Origin: VRUE01 sp963704505
GTDB lineage: Bacteria > Actinomycetota > Thermoleophilia > Solirubrobacterales > 70-9
Length of the DNA stretch: 64,000 nt
Direction of reading: 5' to 3'
Assembly (NCBI GenBank): GCA_963704505.1
Contig: OY969912.1
Coordinates: forward strand, 1,612,001-1,676,000
The position numbers and the translations under genes were made by a program. Each line of letters starts with the position of its first letter. Positions within the stretch are counted from its first letter, which is position 1. Shown here in pieces: positions 16,087 to 23,771 of this stretch. The notes beneath the pieces were generated by a model. It had not been told where the DNA came from. It did no database searches and saw only the letters and a program-made list of their open reading frames with translations.

Positions 16087-16750
16087 GAGCTTTCGGCGGG
16101 GGGATCGGGAGGGTCGAGGGGGCACCCGGGTCGGGCTCGACCGGGTCGGGCCAGGCCAGCTCGGTCGGCGTCTCGCGCATCCTGATCACCCGGGCCGGGA
16201 TTCCGGCGACCACGGAGTTCGCCGGCACGTCACGGGTGACCACCGAGTTGGTTCCGACGATCGAGTTGTCGCCGACCCGGACGCCGCGCAGGATGCAGGC
16301 GCCGTAGCCGATCCAGACGTTGGAGCCGACCACGACGTCGCGCTTGTAGATGCCCTGGACCCGGATCGGACGATCGACCTCGACGACGCCGTGGTCGAAG
16401 TCGATGAACATCGCGCGGTCGGCGATCACGCACTGCTCGCCGATCCTCACCCGCTGGTAGGCGGAGATCGTGCACTCCTGACCGATCACGGTCTTCGGCC
16501 CGATCTCGACGCGCCCCTCGTGGCAGCGGATCTTGCTGGCGTCGCCGATCCAGACGAAGCGGCCGAAGTCGATGCTTCCCGTGCGTCCGATCTGCAGTTC
16601 CAGTCCCCTGCCGAAGAAGACCGGGCCGTTGGTGCGCCAGCGATGCCCGGCGCCGGTCAGGAGGCGGCGCGCCAGGTAGCGGACGAGCAGGCGCCCGTAG
16701 CGAACGTTGAGCATGCCGTTGCGGGCGCAGAAGCGGACGGTTCGGATCAC
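16073..16750 (-). CDS. left-handed beta-helix acyltransferase (maltose/sugar O-acetyltransferase-like)
   Basis: 225 residues from GTG 16750 (VIRTVRF...). ATG 16714 is an alternative; longer forms would overlap the divergent meaB promoter and start. Hexapeptide repeats run from about residue 60 to 190 (IGRTGSIDFGRFVWIGD, VEIGPKTVIGQ, VVVGSNVWIGYGACI, RVGDNSIVGTNSVVTRDV), ending in the loop PANSVVAGIPARVI characteristic of NodL/LacA/MaT acetyltransferases. These trimeric enzymes acetylate sugars with acetyl-CoA. The neighbouring glucan genes suggest a polysaccharide substrate. The last ~25 residues are Pro-rich. Confidence 0.82.
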   Translation of the reverse strand: MIRTVRFCARNGMLNVRYGRLLVRYLARRLLTGAGHRWRTNGPVFFGRGLELQIGRTGSIDFGRFVWIGDASKIRCHEGRVEIGPKTVIGQECTISAYQRVRIGEQCVIADRAMFIDFDHGVVEVDRPIRVQGIYKRDVVVGSNVWIGYGACILRGVRVGDNSIVGTNSVVTRDVPANSVVAGIPARVIRMRETPTELAWPDPVEPDPGAPSTLPIPPPKAPDQD

Positions 16751-16764
16751 GGCGGCCGGGACTC

Positions 16765-16770
16765 TAGACT
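16765..16770 (+). promoter_or_regulatory. -10-like TAGACT, leaderless promoter of meaB
   Basis: TAGACT ends 9 nt before ATG 16780, with no space for a ribosome-binding site. Confidence 0.5.
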
Positions 16771-16779
16771 GGCGCGGGA

Positions 16780-17748
16780 ATGGCCGACGCAGCGAAAACC
16801 GCTCCGCTCGCCGAGCGCCTGATCGCCGGCGACAAACGGGCGCTCGCACGGGCGATCACGCTGATCGAGTCCGACGACCCGGCCGGCTGGGAGTTGGTGC
16901 GTGAGGTCTACCCCCGCACGGGCGACGCCAGGATCATCGGATTCACCGGCCCGCCCGGGGTCGGCAAGAGCACCCTGATCGGAGCGCTGACCGCGGAGTT
17001 GCGAAAGGCGGACCGCCAGGTCGCGGTGCTCTCGATCGACCCCTCGAGCCCATTTACGCAAGGCGCCCTGCTCGGCGATCGCATCCGGCTCTCGGACCAT
17101 TTCCTCGACTCCGGCGTCTTCATCCGCTCGATGGCCTCGCGCGGCGCCCTCGGCGGCCTCTCCGAGGCGGCGCTCCAGGTCGCCCTGGCAATGGATGCGG
17201 CCGGAAAGGACGACGTCCTGATCGAGACCGTCGGCGTCGGCCAGGCCGAGATCGACATCGTCGACCACGCCGACACGATCGTCCTGGCGCTGATGCCCGG
17301 CTCCGGGGACTCGATCCAGGCCCTGAAGGCAGGCGTGATGGAGATCCCCGACATCATCGTCGTCAACAAGGCCGATCACCCGATGACCGACACGATGGTC
17401 CGCGAGGTCCGCGGCGTCCTGGCTCTCTCCCACGATCCGGAAGGCTGGAAGGTGCCGATCCTGCGGACCGAGGCCGCCCGCGGCGAGGGGGTCGAGGAGC
17501 TCGCCGCGCAAATCGACGCCCACCGCGCCCACATCGAAGGGGCCGGGACGCTCGACGAGCGCCGCGCCCGAAACCTTCGCAGCGAGGTCCTCGGCATCGC
17601 CACCTCGCGGATGCGGCGGCGGCTCGAATCGACCGCCGCGGCCGATCCCGAGACCCAGGAGCTCCTCGATCGCGTCGTGCGGCGCGAGCTGGACCCGGCG
17701 ACCGCGGCGAGCGAACTCCTGGAGAGGCAGGCCGGCGCCGATGACTGA
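16780..17748 (+). CDS. meaB: MeaB/ArgK-family G-protein chaperone of methylmalonyl-CoA mutase
   Basis: 322 residues. P-loop GPPGVGKS (57-64), SIDPSSPFTQGALLGDRIR, the switch region DVLIETVGVGQAEIDIVDHAD, and NKAD for guanine recognition. MeaB loads and protects the B12 cofactor of methylmalonyl-CoA mutase; the mutase subunits are encoded about 11 kb downstream (27917-29973) and not adjacent. The gene has a leaderless promoter and overlaps the next gene by 8 nt. Confidence 0.93.
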   Translation: MADAAKTAPLAERLIAGDKRALARAITLIESDDPAGWELVREVYPRTGDARIIGFTGPPGVGKSTLIGALTAELRKADRQVAVLSIDPSSPFTQGALLGDRIRLSDHFLDSGVFIRSMASRGALGGLSEAALQVALAMDAAGKDDVLIETVGVGQAEIDIVDHADTIVLALMPGSGDSIQALKAGVMEIPDIIVVNKADHPMTDTMVREVRGVLALSHDPEGWKVPILRTEAARGEGVEELAAQIDAHRAHIEGAGTLDERRARNLRSEVLGIATSRMRRRLESTAAADPETQELLDRVVRRELDPATAASELLERQAGADD

Positions 17749-18109
17749 GGCGTCCTCCTGGCTCGGCTTCGATGTCGACGAGCGCGATGGCTCCCGGGTC
17801 GGCAGCGTCCGCGGCGTCTACCTCGACTCCGACAGCGGCGAACCGGCCTGGCTGATCGCCGGCCTCGGCAGGCGGCGGGTGAAGCCGGTCGCCATCCCCT
17901 TCGCCGATTGCGCCGCGGGAGCGGGGCGGGTCTGGGTCGCCCACGGCAAGGACTCGCTCGGCTCGGCGCCGACGATCGACCCGACCCGGCCGCTGCTCCG
18001 CGAGCACGAGCTGGCGATCTGCGCGCACTACGGGATCGGCGAGGGCATCGGCAGGGCGGCGGAGGTCGTCGGCAGGGACGCCGGCGCGATCACCTCCAGG
18101 CCGAGCTGA
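17741..18109 (+). CDS. PRC-barrel-like small protein
   Basis: 122 residues, beginning 8 nt inside meaB. The N-terminal half (LGFDVDERDGSRVGSVRGVYLDSDSGEPAWLIAGL...) has the small-barrel pattern of PRC domains: G-x-K/R-V-G-x-V followed by a variable strand and W-L-I. The remainder (HELAICAHYGIGEG) is helical. PRC-barrel proteins serve in RNA processing or bind partner proteins; the role here is unknown. The overlap with meaB suggests co-expression, not necessarily a shared function. Confidence 0.65.
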   Translation: MTEASSWLGFDVDERDGSRVGSVRGVYLDSDSGEPAWLIAGLGRRRVKPVAIPFADCAAGAGRVWVAHGKDSLGSAPTIDPTRPLLREHELAICAHYGIGEGIGRAAEVVGRDAGAITSRPS

Positions 18110-18168
18110 GTAAAAACTGAACCGGGCGACTCAGGCGTCCGTAATAGACGCGTGGGAAGGTTCTCTCC

Positions 18169-19923
18169 ATGGTCCTTCTGATTCTCTTCGGCTTCATCGC
18201 CGGGGCGGCGACGGCCGTTTCCCCGTGCGTTTTGCCGGTCCTGCCCATCGCCCTTTCCGCGGGCGCGACAGGGGGACGGCGCCGACCCCTCGGGATCGTC
18301 ATCGGCCTTGCGGTCTCCTTCACCTTCGCGACGGTCGCGCTGGTCTACGTGATCTCCGCCCTCGGTCTCCCCAACGGCCTGCTCCGCACCTTCGCGATCG
18401 TCGTCCTGATCGCCTTCGGCGTGATCCTGATGATCCCGCCGCTCGCCGATCGGGTCGAGGCCTGGCTGAGCCGCTTCGCCGGTAGGGCGGGAGTCGCCAA
18501 AGGTGGCGACGGCTTCTGGTCGGGGACCGCGGTCGGCGCCAGCCTCGGCATCGTCTATGCGCCCTGCGCGGGCCCGATCCTCGCCGGCGTGATCACCGTC
18601 TCCGCCTCGCAGACCTTCACCGCGGGACGCCTCGCTGTCGCGCTCAGCTACGGGATCGGCTCTGCGGTCGTCCTCTACTTCCTGATGCTCGGCGGGCGGA
18701 AGGTCGTCTCGCCCCTGGCCAAACGGGGGAACGGCTTCCAGATCGCCATGGGGGCGGTCATGGTTCTCGTCGCCCTGGCGATGCTCGGGAACTACGACAT
18801 CAAGTTCCAGAGCAAGATCGCCGCCGACCTGCCGGGCTTCCTGGTCGACCCGACCGAATCGCTCGAGGGCACGGCTGCCGCGAAGACCGCGCTCGAAGAC
18901 GCGCGCGGCGAATCGTCGCACGGGGTGGGGGGCAGGGCGGCGGAAGGCAATGACGAGCCGGTCGGGCCCGCCAGCGACCTGAGCGACTACGGGCCGGCGC
19001 CCGAATTCGTCGACAACCAGCGCTGGTTCAACACACCGGGCGATCGCCCGCTGACGCTGCGCAGCCTCCGCGGCCGTGTGGTGCTCGTCGACTTCTGGAC
19101 CTACAGCTGCATCAACTGCCTGCGCACGCTGCCCTACCTTGAGGCCTGGGACAAGCGCTACCGCAAGGACGGGCTGACGATCGTCGGGGTCCACTCGCCT
19201 GAGTTCCCCTTCGAGAAAGACGCCGGCAACGTCGAAGAAGCGATCCAGGCAAATGGGATCGACTATCCCGTCGCCCAGGACAACGACCTGGCGACCTGGA
19301 ACGCGTGGGGGAACCAGTACTGGCCGGCCGAGTACTTCGTCGACTCGCAAGGCCACGTTCGCTTCGCCCACTTCGGCGAGGGCGAATACGGCGAGAAAGA
19401 AAAAGTCATCCGCGAGCTGCTCGCCGAAGCCGGGAAGCCGACCGGCGGAGAGAGGAAGCCCGCGGTCCACGCGATCGCACCGTCGGCCGGCCTGCAGACG
19501 CCGGAGACCTACCTGGGGGCCGCGCGTGCCGAACGCTTCACCAACCCGATGCTCTCGCCTGGAAGCCACGAGTTCGGCGACCCGGGCCAGCCGCCGGCCA
19601 ACGAATTCGCCTACCACGGGCGCTGGCGCATCACGCTCGAGTCGGCGACCGCCGAAGCGGGCGCCTCGCTCGACCTCCACTTCGACGCCCGCCGCGTCTA
19701 CATGGTGCTCGGGCCGACCGGCGGGCACGCCGAGCGCATGAAGGTCCTGCTCGACGGGCGGCCGATCCCGGCCGCGCTCGCCGGTGCCGACGTCCACGGT
19801 GGCTCGGTGAATATCGACGCCCAGCGCCTCTATGACCTGGTCGATCTGCCCCGGGTCGAAAGCCACGTCCTCACCCTCGTCCCCGAAGCCGGGGTCGAGG
19901 GCTACTCGTTCACGTTCGGCTAG
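18169..19923 (+). CDS. DipZ-like fusion: CcdA membrane domain + thioredoxin-like domain + C-terminal beta domain
   Basis: 584 residues. Residues 1-230 form a CcdA/DsbD-type membrane domain with about six helices and redox cysteines in AVSPCVLPVLP and YAPCAGPIL. A linker leads to a TlpA/thioredoxin domain with Cys314-I-N-Cys317 (SCINCLRTLPYLEAW), followed by a C-terminal beta-sandwich (about 440-584). This is the layout of mycobacterial DipZ (Rv2874), which carries reducing power from the cytosol to extracytoplasmic proteins. GGAAGG-like ribosome site with 8-nt spacing before ATG 18169. It stands alone between meaB/PRC and a convergent acyl-CoA dehydrogenase. Confidence 0.9.
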   Translation: MVLLILFGFIAGAATAVSPCVLPVLPIALSAGATGGRRRPLGIVIGLAVSFTFATVALVYVISALGLPNGLLRTFAIVVLIAFGVILMIPPLADRVEAWLSRFAGRAGVAKGGDGFWSGTAVGASLGIVYAPCAGPILAGVITVSASQTFTAGRLAVALSYGIGSAVVLYFLMLGGRKVVSPLAKRGNGFQIAMGAVMVLVALAMLGNYDIKFQSKIAADLPGFLVDPTESLEGTAAAKTALEDARGESSHGVGGRAAEGNDEPVGPASDLSDYGPAPEFVDNQRWFNTPGDRPLTLRSLRGRVVLVDFWTYSCINCLRTLPYLEAWDKRYRKDGLTIVGVHSPEFPFEKDAGNVEEAIQANGIDYPVAQDNDLATWNAWGNQYWPAEYFVDSQGHVRFAHFGEGEYGEKEKVIRELLAEAGKPTGGERKPAVHAIAPSAGLQTPETYLGAARAERFTNPMLSPGSHEFGDPGQPPANEFAYHGRWRITLESATAEAGASLDLHFDARRVYMVLGPTGGHAERMKVLLDGRPIPAALAGADVHGGSVNIDAQRLYDLVDLPRVESHVLTLVPEAGVEGYSFTFG

Positions 19924-19926
19924 CGC

Positions 19927-21075
19927 TCAGCAGCCGAGCTGGCGGGCGATGACCATCTGCTGGACCTCGTCGGTGCCCTCGCCGATCGTGAGGATCTTGG
20001 CGTCGCGGTAGAAGCGGCAGACCGGGTACTCCTCGATGTAGCCGTAGCCGCCGTGGATCTGCACCGCCTCCTCGGTCGCCCGCACCGCGAGCCGGCCGGT
20101 GATCAGCTTGGCCTGGGCGGCGGTCAGGGTGAAGGTCTTGCCGGCGTCCTTCTCGAGCGCGGCGCGCCAGGTGAGCAGCCGGGCGGCCTCGATCTGCGCC
20201 GAGATGTCGGCGATCTTCGCCTGAATCGACTGGAACTTGGAGATCGGCTGGCCGAAGGCCTGGCGCTCCTTGGCGTATGAGATCGCCTCGTCGAGCGCGC
20301 CCTGGGCGAGGCCGACGCCCATCGCCGCGACCCCGATTCGCCCGCCGTCGAGGATGTGAAGGAAGTTCTTGAAGCCGTCGCCGCGGCGGCCGAGCATGCT
20401 GTCCTCCGGAACCCTGCAGCCGTCGAAGTTGAGCGGCCGGGTGTCCGATGCGTTCCAGCCCATCTTGCGGTACGGCTCGCCGACCTCGTAGCCGGGCGTC
20501 CCGGTCGGGACGATCAGGTTCGAGATCTCCTTGCGGCCGCCGTCCAGAAAACCGGTGACGGCCGTGATCGCGACGCAGCCCGAGATGTCCGTGCCCGAGT
20601 TGGTGATGAATTGCTTGGCGCCGTCGATCACCCATTCGCCGTCATCGAGCGTCGCCGTCGTCCTCACGTTGCCGGCGTCCGAGCCGGCTTCTGGCTCGGT
20701 CAGCCCGAAGGAGGCGAGCCGCTCGCCGGCGCACAGCCTCGGCAGCCACTCTGCCTTCTGCTCATCCGACCCCCAGAGGTAGATCGGCATCGTCCCCAGC
20801 GAGGTGTGGGCGGCCATCGTGATGCAGACCGACGAGTCGATCCGGGCCAGCTCTTCGACCGCGAGGACGTAGGAGAGGGTGTCGGCGCCGCCGCCCCCGT
20901 ACTCCTCCGGAAACGGGATGCCCATCAACCCCAGCTCGCCCATCTTGGCGACGATCTCGTAGGGGAACGCCTTGGTCCGATCGAGCTCCTCCGCCACCGG
21001 CCGCACCTCGTTGCGGGCAAAGTCGCGAACGGTCTCCTGCAGCAGCTTCTGCTCGTCGCTCAGGTCGAAGTTCAT
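19927..21075 (-). CDS. acyl-CoA dehydrogenase
   Basis: 382 residues, full length for the family. N-terminal LSDEQKLLQETVRDFARNEV; FAD/substrate-binding ASFGLTEPEAGSDAGNVRTTA; C-terminal IHGGYGYIEEYPVCRFYRDAK; and the catalytic Glu in IGEGTDEVQQ near the end. It is a short/medium-chain type flavoprotein that introduces the alpha-beta double bond of acyl-CoA and passes electrons to ETF, which is encoded at 30093-31859. Only 3 bp separate it from the convergent dipZ. It has its own leaderless TAGGCT promoter. Confidence 0.92.
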   Translation of the reverse strand: MNFDLSDEQKLLQETVRDFARNEVRPVAEELDRTKAFPYEIVAKMGELGLMGIPFPEEYGGGGADTLSYVLAVEELARIDSSVCITMAAHTSLGTMPIYLWGSDEQKAEWLPRLCAGERLASFGLTEPEAGSDAGNVRTTATLDDGEWVIDGAKQFITNSGTDISGCVAITAVTGFLDGGRKEISNLIVPTGTPGYEVGEPYRKMGWNASDTRPLNFDGCRVPEDSMLGRRGDGFKNFLHILDGGRIGVAAMGVGLAQGALDEAISYAKERQAFGQPISKFQSIQAKIADISAQIEAARLLTWRAALEKDAGKTFTLTAAQAKLITGRLAVRATEEAVQIHGGYGYIEEYPVCRFYRDAKILTIGEGTDEVQQMVIARQLGC

Positions 21076-21081
21076 CGCGGC

Positions 21082-21087
21082 AGCCTA
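21082..21087 (-). promoter_or_regulatory. -10-like TAGGCT, leaderless promoter of acyl-CoA dehydrogenase
   Basis: Minus-strand TAGGCT ends 6 nt before ATG 21075. Confidence 0.45.
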
Positions 21088-21135
21088 TTCCGCCCCGTAA
21101 GGCGGCCAGGGGGTGCCCTCTCGCTTCGCCATAAA

Positions 21136-21171
21136 CCACCGCCTCCTCCGCTTCGCGTCCGGGGGCGGTGG
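21136..21171. repeat. isolated GC hairpin in the 495-bp gap 21076-21570
   Basis: CCACCGCC / GGCGGTGG arms enclose a 20-nt loop. A smaller hairpin CCGCC..GGCGG lies at 21091-21106. The gap has no gene: it holds the acyl-CoA dehydrogenase promoter, these hairpins, palindromic repeats B and C, and structured element 1. Confidence 0.5.
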
Positions 21172-21259
21172 CTATCGGCGACTGGGCGCCGCTCGCAGAG
21201 AATCAGATCGTGATGCTCGCTAATCGGTTCTCCTAGAGGAGCATTTTGGCGGCTCGAGG

Positions 21260-21306
21260 TTCAGGTCGCACTTCCTCCCGCTATGCCGGAATAACTGCGA
21301 CCTCAA
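21260..21306. repeat. palindromic repeat P, copy B
   Basis: 47 bp. Arms AGGTCGCA / TGCGACCT, then CTT, centre CCCGCTATGCCGG, then AAC. The outer bases match copy A, and the left arm matches copy D. It lies 29 bp from copy C. Confidence 0.75.
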
Positions 21307-21335
21307 CGGGGGTGTCCGCCACCTGCCGGATCGGA

Positions 21336-21381
21336 ACCTGAACGCACTTTTCCCGCTATGCGGGCTTGACTGCGTTCAGGT
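21336..21381. repeat. palindromic repeat P, copy C
   Basis: 46 bp. Perfect 11-bp arms ACCTGAACGCA / TGCGTTCAGGT around CTTTT, CCCGCTATGCGGG and CTTGAC. Compared with copies A and B both arms have changed together, so pairing is kept. Confidence 0.8.
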
Positions 21382-21410
21382 CCGCCGCTGCTGTCCCGAC
21401 GGGGGGTTGA

Positions 21411-21560
21411 CGCGCGGGTGGCGTGGGGTGGGGGGTGTCCTCCGCCTGTGCGAAGTCTGCGGAGGGCAGGGCCACATCCCGGCGGGCGCTTTCGTCCCGG
21501 CGCCCGGAGCAGAGCGCAGCACCAGGAGGACACCCCCCACCCCACGACAGGACCCGCGCG
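21411..21560 (-). repeat. hypervariable-stem structured element 1, 3' of the aldehyde dehydrogenase gene
   Basis: A 150-bp element. A perfect 22-bp inverted repeat (21422-21443 with 21525-21546) is framed by a further 9-bp pair (CGCGCGGGT / ACCCGCGCG). It begins 10 bp after the stop of the minus-strand aldehyde dehydrogenase gene. Read on the minus strand, its core contains GCTCCGGGCGCCGGGAC, then TGCCCTCCGCAG and CTTCG. The same motifs occur in elements 2 and 3 (52202, 52391), whose stems are different. Confidence 0.7.
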
Positions 21561-21570
21561 CCGACCACAC

Positions 21571-23007
21571 CTACAGCTGCAACGACTTGACCTGCAGCAG
21601 CTCCTCGATCGCGTAGCGCCCGTTCTCGCGGCCGTGCCCCGACTGCTTGTAGCCGCCGAAGGGCGCGATCGGGTTGAAGGCACCGCCGTTGATCTCGATC
21701 TGGCCGGTGCGGATGCGGCGGGCGACGCCGATCGCGCGCTCCTGGTCTGCCGACCAGACCCCACCGGCGAGACCGTAGGCACTGTCGTTGGCGATTCGCA
21801 CGGCATCGTCTTCGCCGTCGTAGGGCTGGATCGAGAGGACCGGGCCGAAGATCTCCTCCTGGGCGATCGTCATCTCGGGGGTGACGTCGGAGAAGACGGT
21901 GGGGCGGACGAAATAGCCCCGGTCGAGGCCCTCCGGCGAAGTGGCCCCCCCGGTGATCAGCTTCGCCCCTTCCTGCTCGCCCTTCTCGATGTATCCGCGG
22001 ACCCGCTCGCGTTGGACGTCGGAGACCAGCGGACCGAGCCTGGTCGAGCTGTCGAACGGGTCGCCCGGGGTGAAGGCCTCCGCCGTCTGCGCGGCGATCT
22101 CCTCGGCTTCGGCGAGCTTGTCTCGTGGCACGAGCATCCGGGTCAGGGCGCTGCATGTCTGGCCCGAGTTGAGGAAGCACTTGGCGACCCCGTCCGGGAT
22201 CGCGCTGCTCAGATCGGCATCGTCGAGGATCACGTTCGGCGACTTGCCGCCCAGCTCCATCGCAACCGGCTTGACCGTCGCCGAGGCCAGCTCGGAAACT
22301 CGGCGCCCGGCGCGGGTCGACCCCGTGAAAGAGATCATGTCGATGCCGGGATGGGCGGCGATCGCCTCGCCGACGACCGGGCCGGTCCCGGTGACCAGGT
22401 TGAAGACCCCGGCGGGGAGGCCGGCGGCCTCGATCACCTCGGCGAGGATGAAGGCGTTCATCGGGACGACCTCGCTCGGCTTGAGGACCACCGTGCAGCC
22501 CGCGGCCAGGGCCGGCGCGACCTTGCAGGCGATCTGGTTGAGCGGGTAGTTCCAAGGCGTGATCGCGCCGAGCACACCGACCGGCTCGCGCAGCACCCGC
22601 GAGTTGCCGATCTCCTCCTCCCAGGCGATTTCCTCCATCAGCGCCGGCATCGCCCCGAACTGGCCGATCGGCAGGCCGGCCTGGATCATCTTGCTCAGGG
22701 TCAGCGGCATGCCGAGCTCCTGGGAGATCGTCGCCGCGATCTCCTCGCTCCGCTCGGCGAGGCCGGCGGAGATCGCGGAGAGATACCCGGCGCGCTCCTC
22801 ACGGGAGGTCTGCGACCAGGACTCGAAAGCCTCGTTGGCGGCGATCACGGCGCGGTCGGCGTCGGCCGCCGTGCAGAGCGGGACGGAGCCCATCGCCTCC
22901 TCGGTCGACGAATTGATCACGTCGAGTGTCTCCGAGCCCTCCGGCTCGACCCACACGCCGCCGATGAAGACCTTGTCGCGGGACTGGACCTCCGCTGCCG
23001 TTGCCAT
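21571..23007 (-). CDS. NAD(P)-dependent aldehyde dehydrogenase
   Basis: 478 residues, typical length. Conserved ALDH elements: GAITPWNYPLNQIACKVAPAL, Lys in VLKPSEVVP, FTGSTRAGRRV, general base Glu251 (MELGGKSPN), catalytic Cys285 (NSGQTCSALTR), and EEIFGPVLSI. It oxidises an aldehyde to an acid; the exact substrate cannot be read from sequence. A good ribosome site (AGGAGGA) precedes ATG 23007, unlike the leaderless neighbours. The upstream HxlR gene ends 9 bp before it on the same strand, so the two probably form an operon, and the regulator may respond to an aldehyde. Confidence 0.93.
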   Translation of the reverse strand: MATAAEVQSRDKVFIGGVWVEPEGSETLDVINSSTEEAMGSVPLCTAADADRAVIAANEAFESWSQTSREERAGYLSAISAGLAERSEEIAATISQELGMPLTLSKMIQAGLPIGQFGAMPALMEEIAWEEEIGNSRVLREPVGVLGAITPWNYPLNQIACKVAPALAAGCTVVLKPSEVVPMNAFILAEVIEAAGLPAGVFNLVTGTGPVVGEAIAAHPGIDMISFTGSTRAGRRVSELASATVKPVAMELGGKSPNVILDDADLSSAIPDGVAKCFLNSGQTCSALTRMLVPRDKLAEAEEIAAQTAEAFTPGDPFDSSTRLGPLVSDVQRERVRGYIEKGEQEGAKLITGGATSPEGLDRGYFVRPTVFSDVTPEMTIAQEEIFGPVLSIQPYDGEDDAVRIANDSAYGLAGGVWSADQERAIGVARRIRTGQIEINGGAFNPIAPFGGYKQSGHGRENGRYAIEELLQVKSLQL

Positions 23008-23016
23008 CTCTTCCTC

Positions 23017-23505
23017 CTAGTCGCTGGGCTGAGCGTCAGTCAACGCTAACGCCTCGACGCCGGGGCCGGGCAGGGCGCGCGCGTCCCGTGCGTTCAGGAT
23101 CTCGCCGCATGCCTCGCAGAGGCCGCGGTCATTGACCGGACCGCCGCACTCCTTGTGGACGATCAGCATCGGCGGGCCGTCGGGGCTGGGAGGGGAGTGG
23201 CGGTCGCCCCAGCCGAGCAGGGCGATCAGCGCCGGCCAGAGGTCGAGCCCCTTCTCGGTCAGGAAGTATTCGTAGCGGGGAGGGCTTTCCTGGTAGGCGC
23301 GGCGCTCGAGGATGTCCTCCTCGATCAGCCTCTGGAGCCGGGCGGAGAGGACGTTGCGGGCGATGCCCAGGCCCTTCTGGAGCTCGTCGAAGCGTCGCCG
23401 CCCGTTCATCACGTCACGGACGATGAGAAGCGACCACCGCTCACCGACGACCTCGAGCGCATTCGCGATCGAGCAGAACTGACCCGGATAGTCGTGGCGA
23501 AGCAT
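23017..23505 (-). CDS. HxlR-family regulator with C-terminal zinc-ribbon-like tail
   Basis: 162 residues from ATG 23505. The winged-helix core is QFCSIANALEVVGERWSLLIVRDVMNGRRRFDELQKGLG, then RLQRLIEEDILERR and PPRYEYFLTEKG. After the usual end of the domain there is KECGGPVNDRGLCEACGEIL, a C-x(n)-C..C tail resembling a zinc ribbon. Some HxlR proteins have this tail; its role is unknown. It is the first gene of an operon with the aldehyde dehydrogenase, and is divergent from the small ORF and thioesterase. Two identical-format inverted repeats in the shared upstream region are likely its operators. Longer in-frame starts would run through those operators. Confidence 0.88.
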   Translation of the reverse strand: MLRHDYPGQFCSIANALEVVGERWSLLIVRDVMNGRRRFDELQKGLGIARNVLSARLQRLIEEDILERRAYQESPPRYEYFLTEKGLDLWPALIALLGWGDRHSPPSPDGPPMLIVHKECGGPVNDRGLCEACGEILNARDARALPGPGVEALALTDAQPSD

Positions 23506-23527
23506 GAATGTGATCTTGGCACATTCA

Positions 23528-23587
23528 GTTGCTTCAAGCAACTCACTCGGGTAAGGTCCCTCCGACCAATGAGTTGCGTGACGCAAC
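23528..23587. promoter_or_regulatory. two GTTGC-N5-GCAAC inverted repeats, likely HxlR operators
   Basis: GTTGC-TTCAA-GCAAC at 23528-23542 and GTTGC-GTGAC-GCAAC at 23573-23587. The two centres are 45 bp apart. They sit between the divergent HxlR gene (start 23505) and the small ORF (start 23619). The identical half-sites and spacing make a shared binding protein very likely; naming the HxlR product as the binder is inference from position. Confidence 0.65.
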
Positions 23588-23618
23588 CCAGCCCTGAGAG
23601 CCATTGGAGGCGGTAGAT

Positions 23619-23771
23619 ATGAGGCTGATGACCAACAGACGGCGACAGCGCCACATGGCACCGAGGATCGCGATCAGTCAGGCGGAGATCACCGCCGACC
23701 TGCTCTATCCGGCGAGCCGCCGGCCCAGCCGGGTCGACCGCGCCATCGAGGCCCGGGGCCGCCGCCGGTGA
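23619..23771 (+). CDS. small basic protein, unknown function
   Basis: A 50-residue ORF beginning MRLMTNRRRQRHM and ending RAIEARGRRR, very rich in Arg. It is supported by GGAGG 8 nt before ATG 23619 and by a 4-nt overlap (GTGA) with the thioesterase start, which implies translational coupling. It lies immediately after the putative HxlR operators and would be the first gene of the divergent transcript. The middle (ISQAEITADLLYPA) could form a short helix. It may be a real small nucleic-acid-binding peptide or simply a leader ORF that delivers ribosomes to the next gene. Confidence 0.5.
   Translation: MRLMTNRRRQRHMAPRIAISQAEITADLLYPASRRPSRVDRAIEARGRRR

Noticed and set aside
18028..19866. 612-codon minus-strand frame opposite the DipZ-like gene
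   Set aside because: Shadow of a clear membrane-redox fusion protein; no independent ribosome site or motif.
21418..23049. 543-codon open frame on the plus strand antisense to the aldehyde dehydrogenase gene
   Set aside because: High-GC shadow frame: Arg/Gly/Asp-rich with no family signal, while the minus-strand frame is a complete ALDH with catalytic residues.
23528..23587. Short repeated GTTGC/GCAAC units as a CRISPR-like array
   Set aside because: Only two inverted repeats of 15 bp with no spacer-repeat periodicity; an operator pair explains them.
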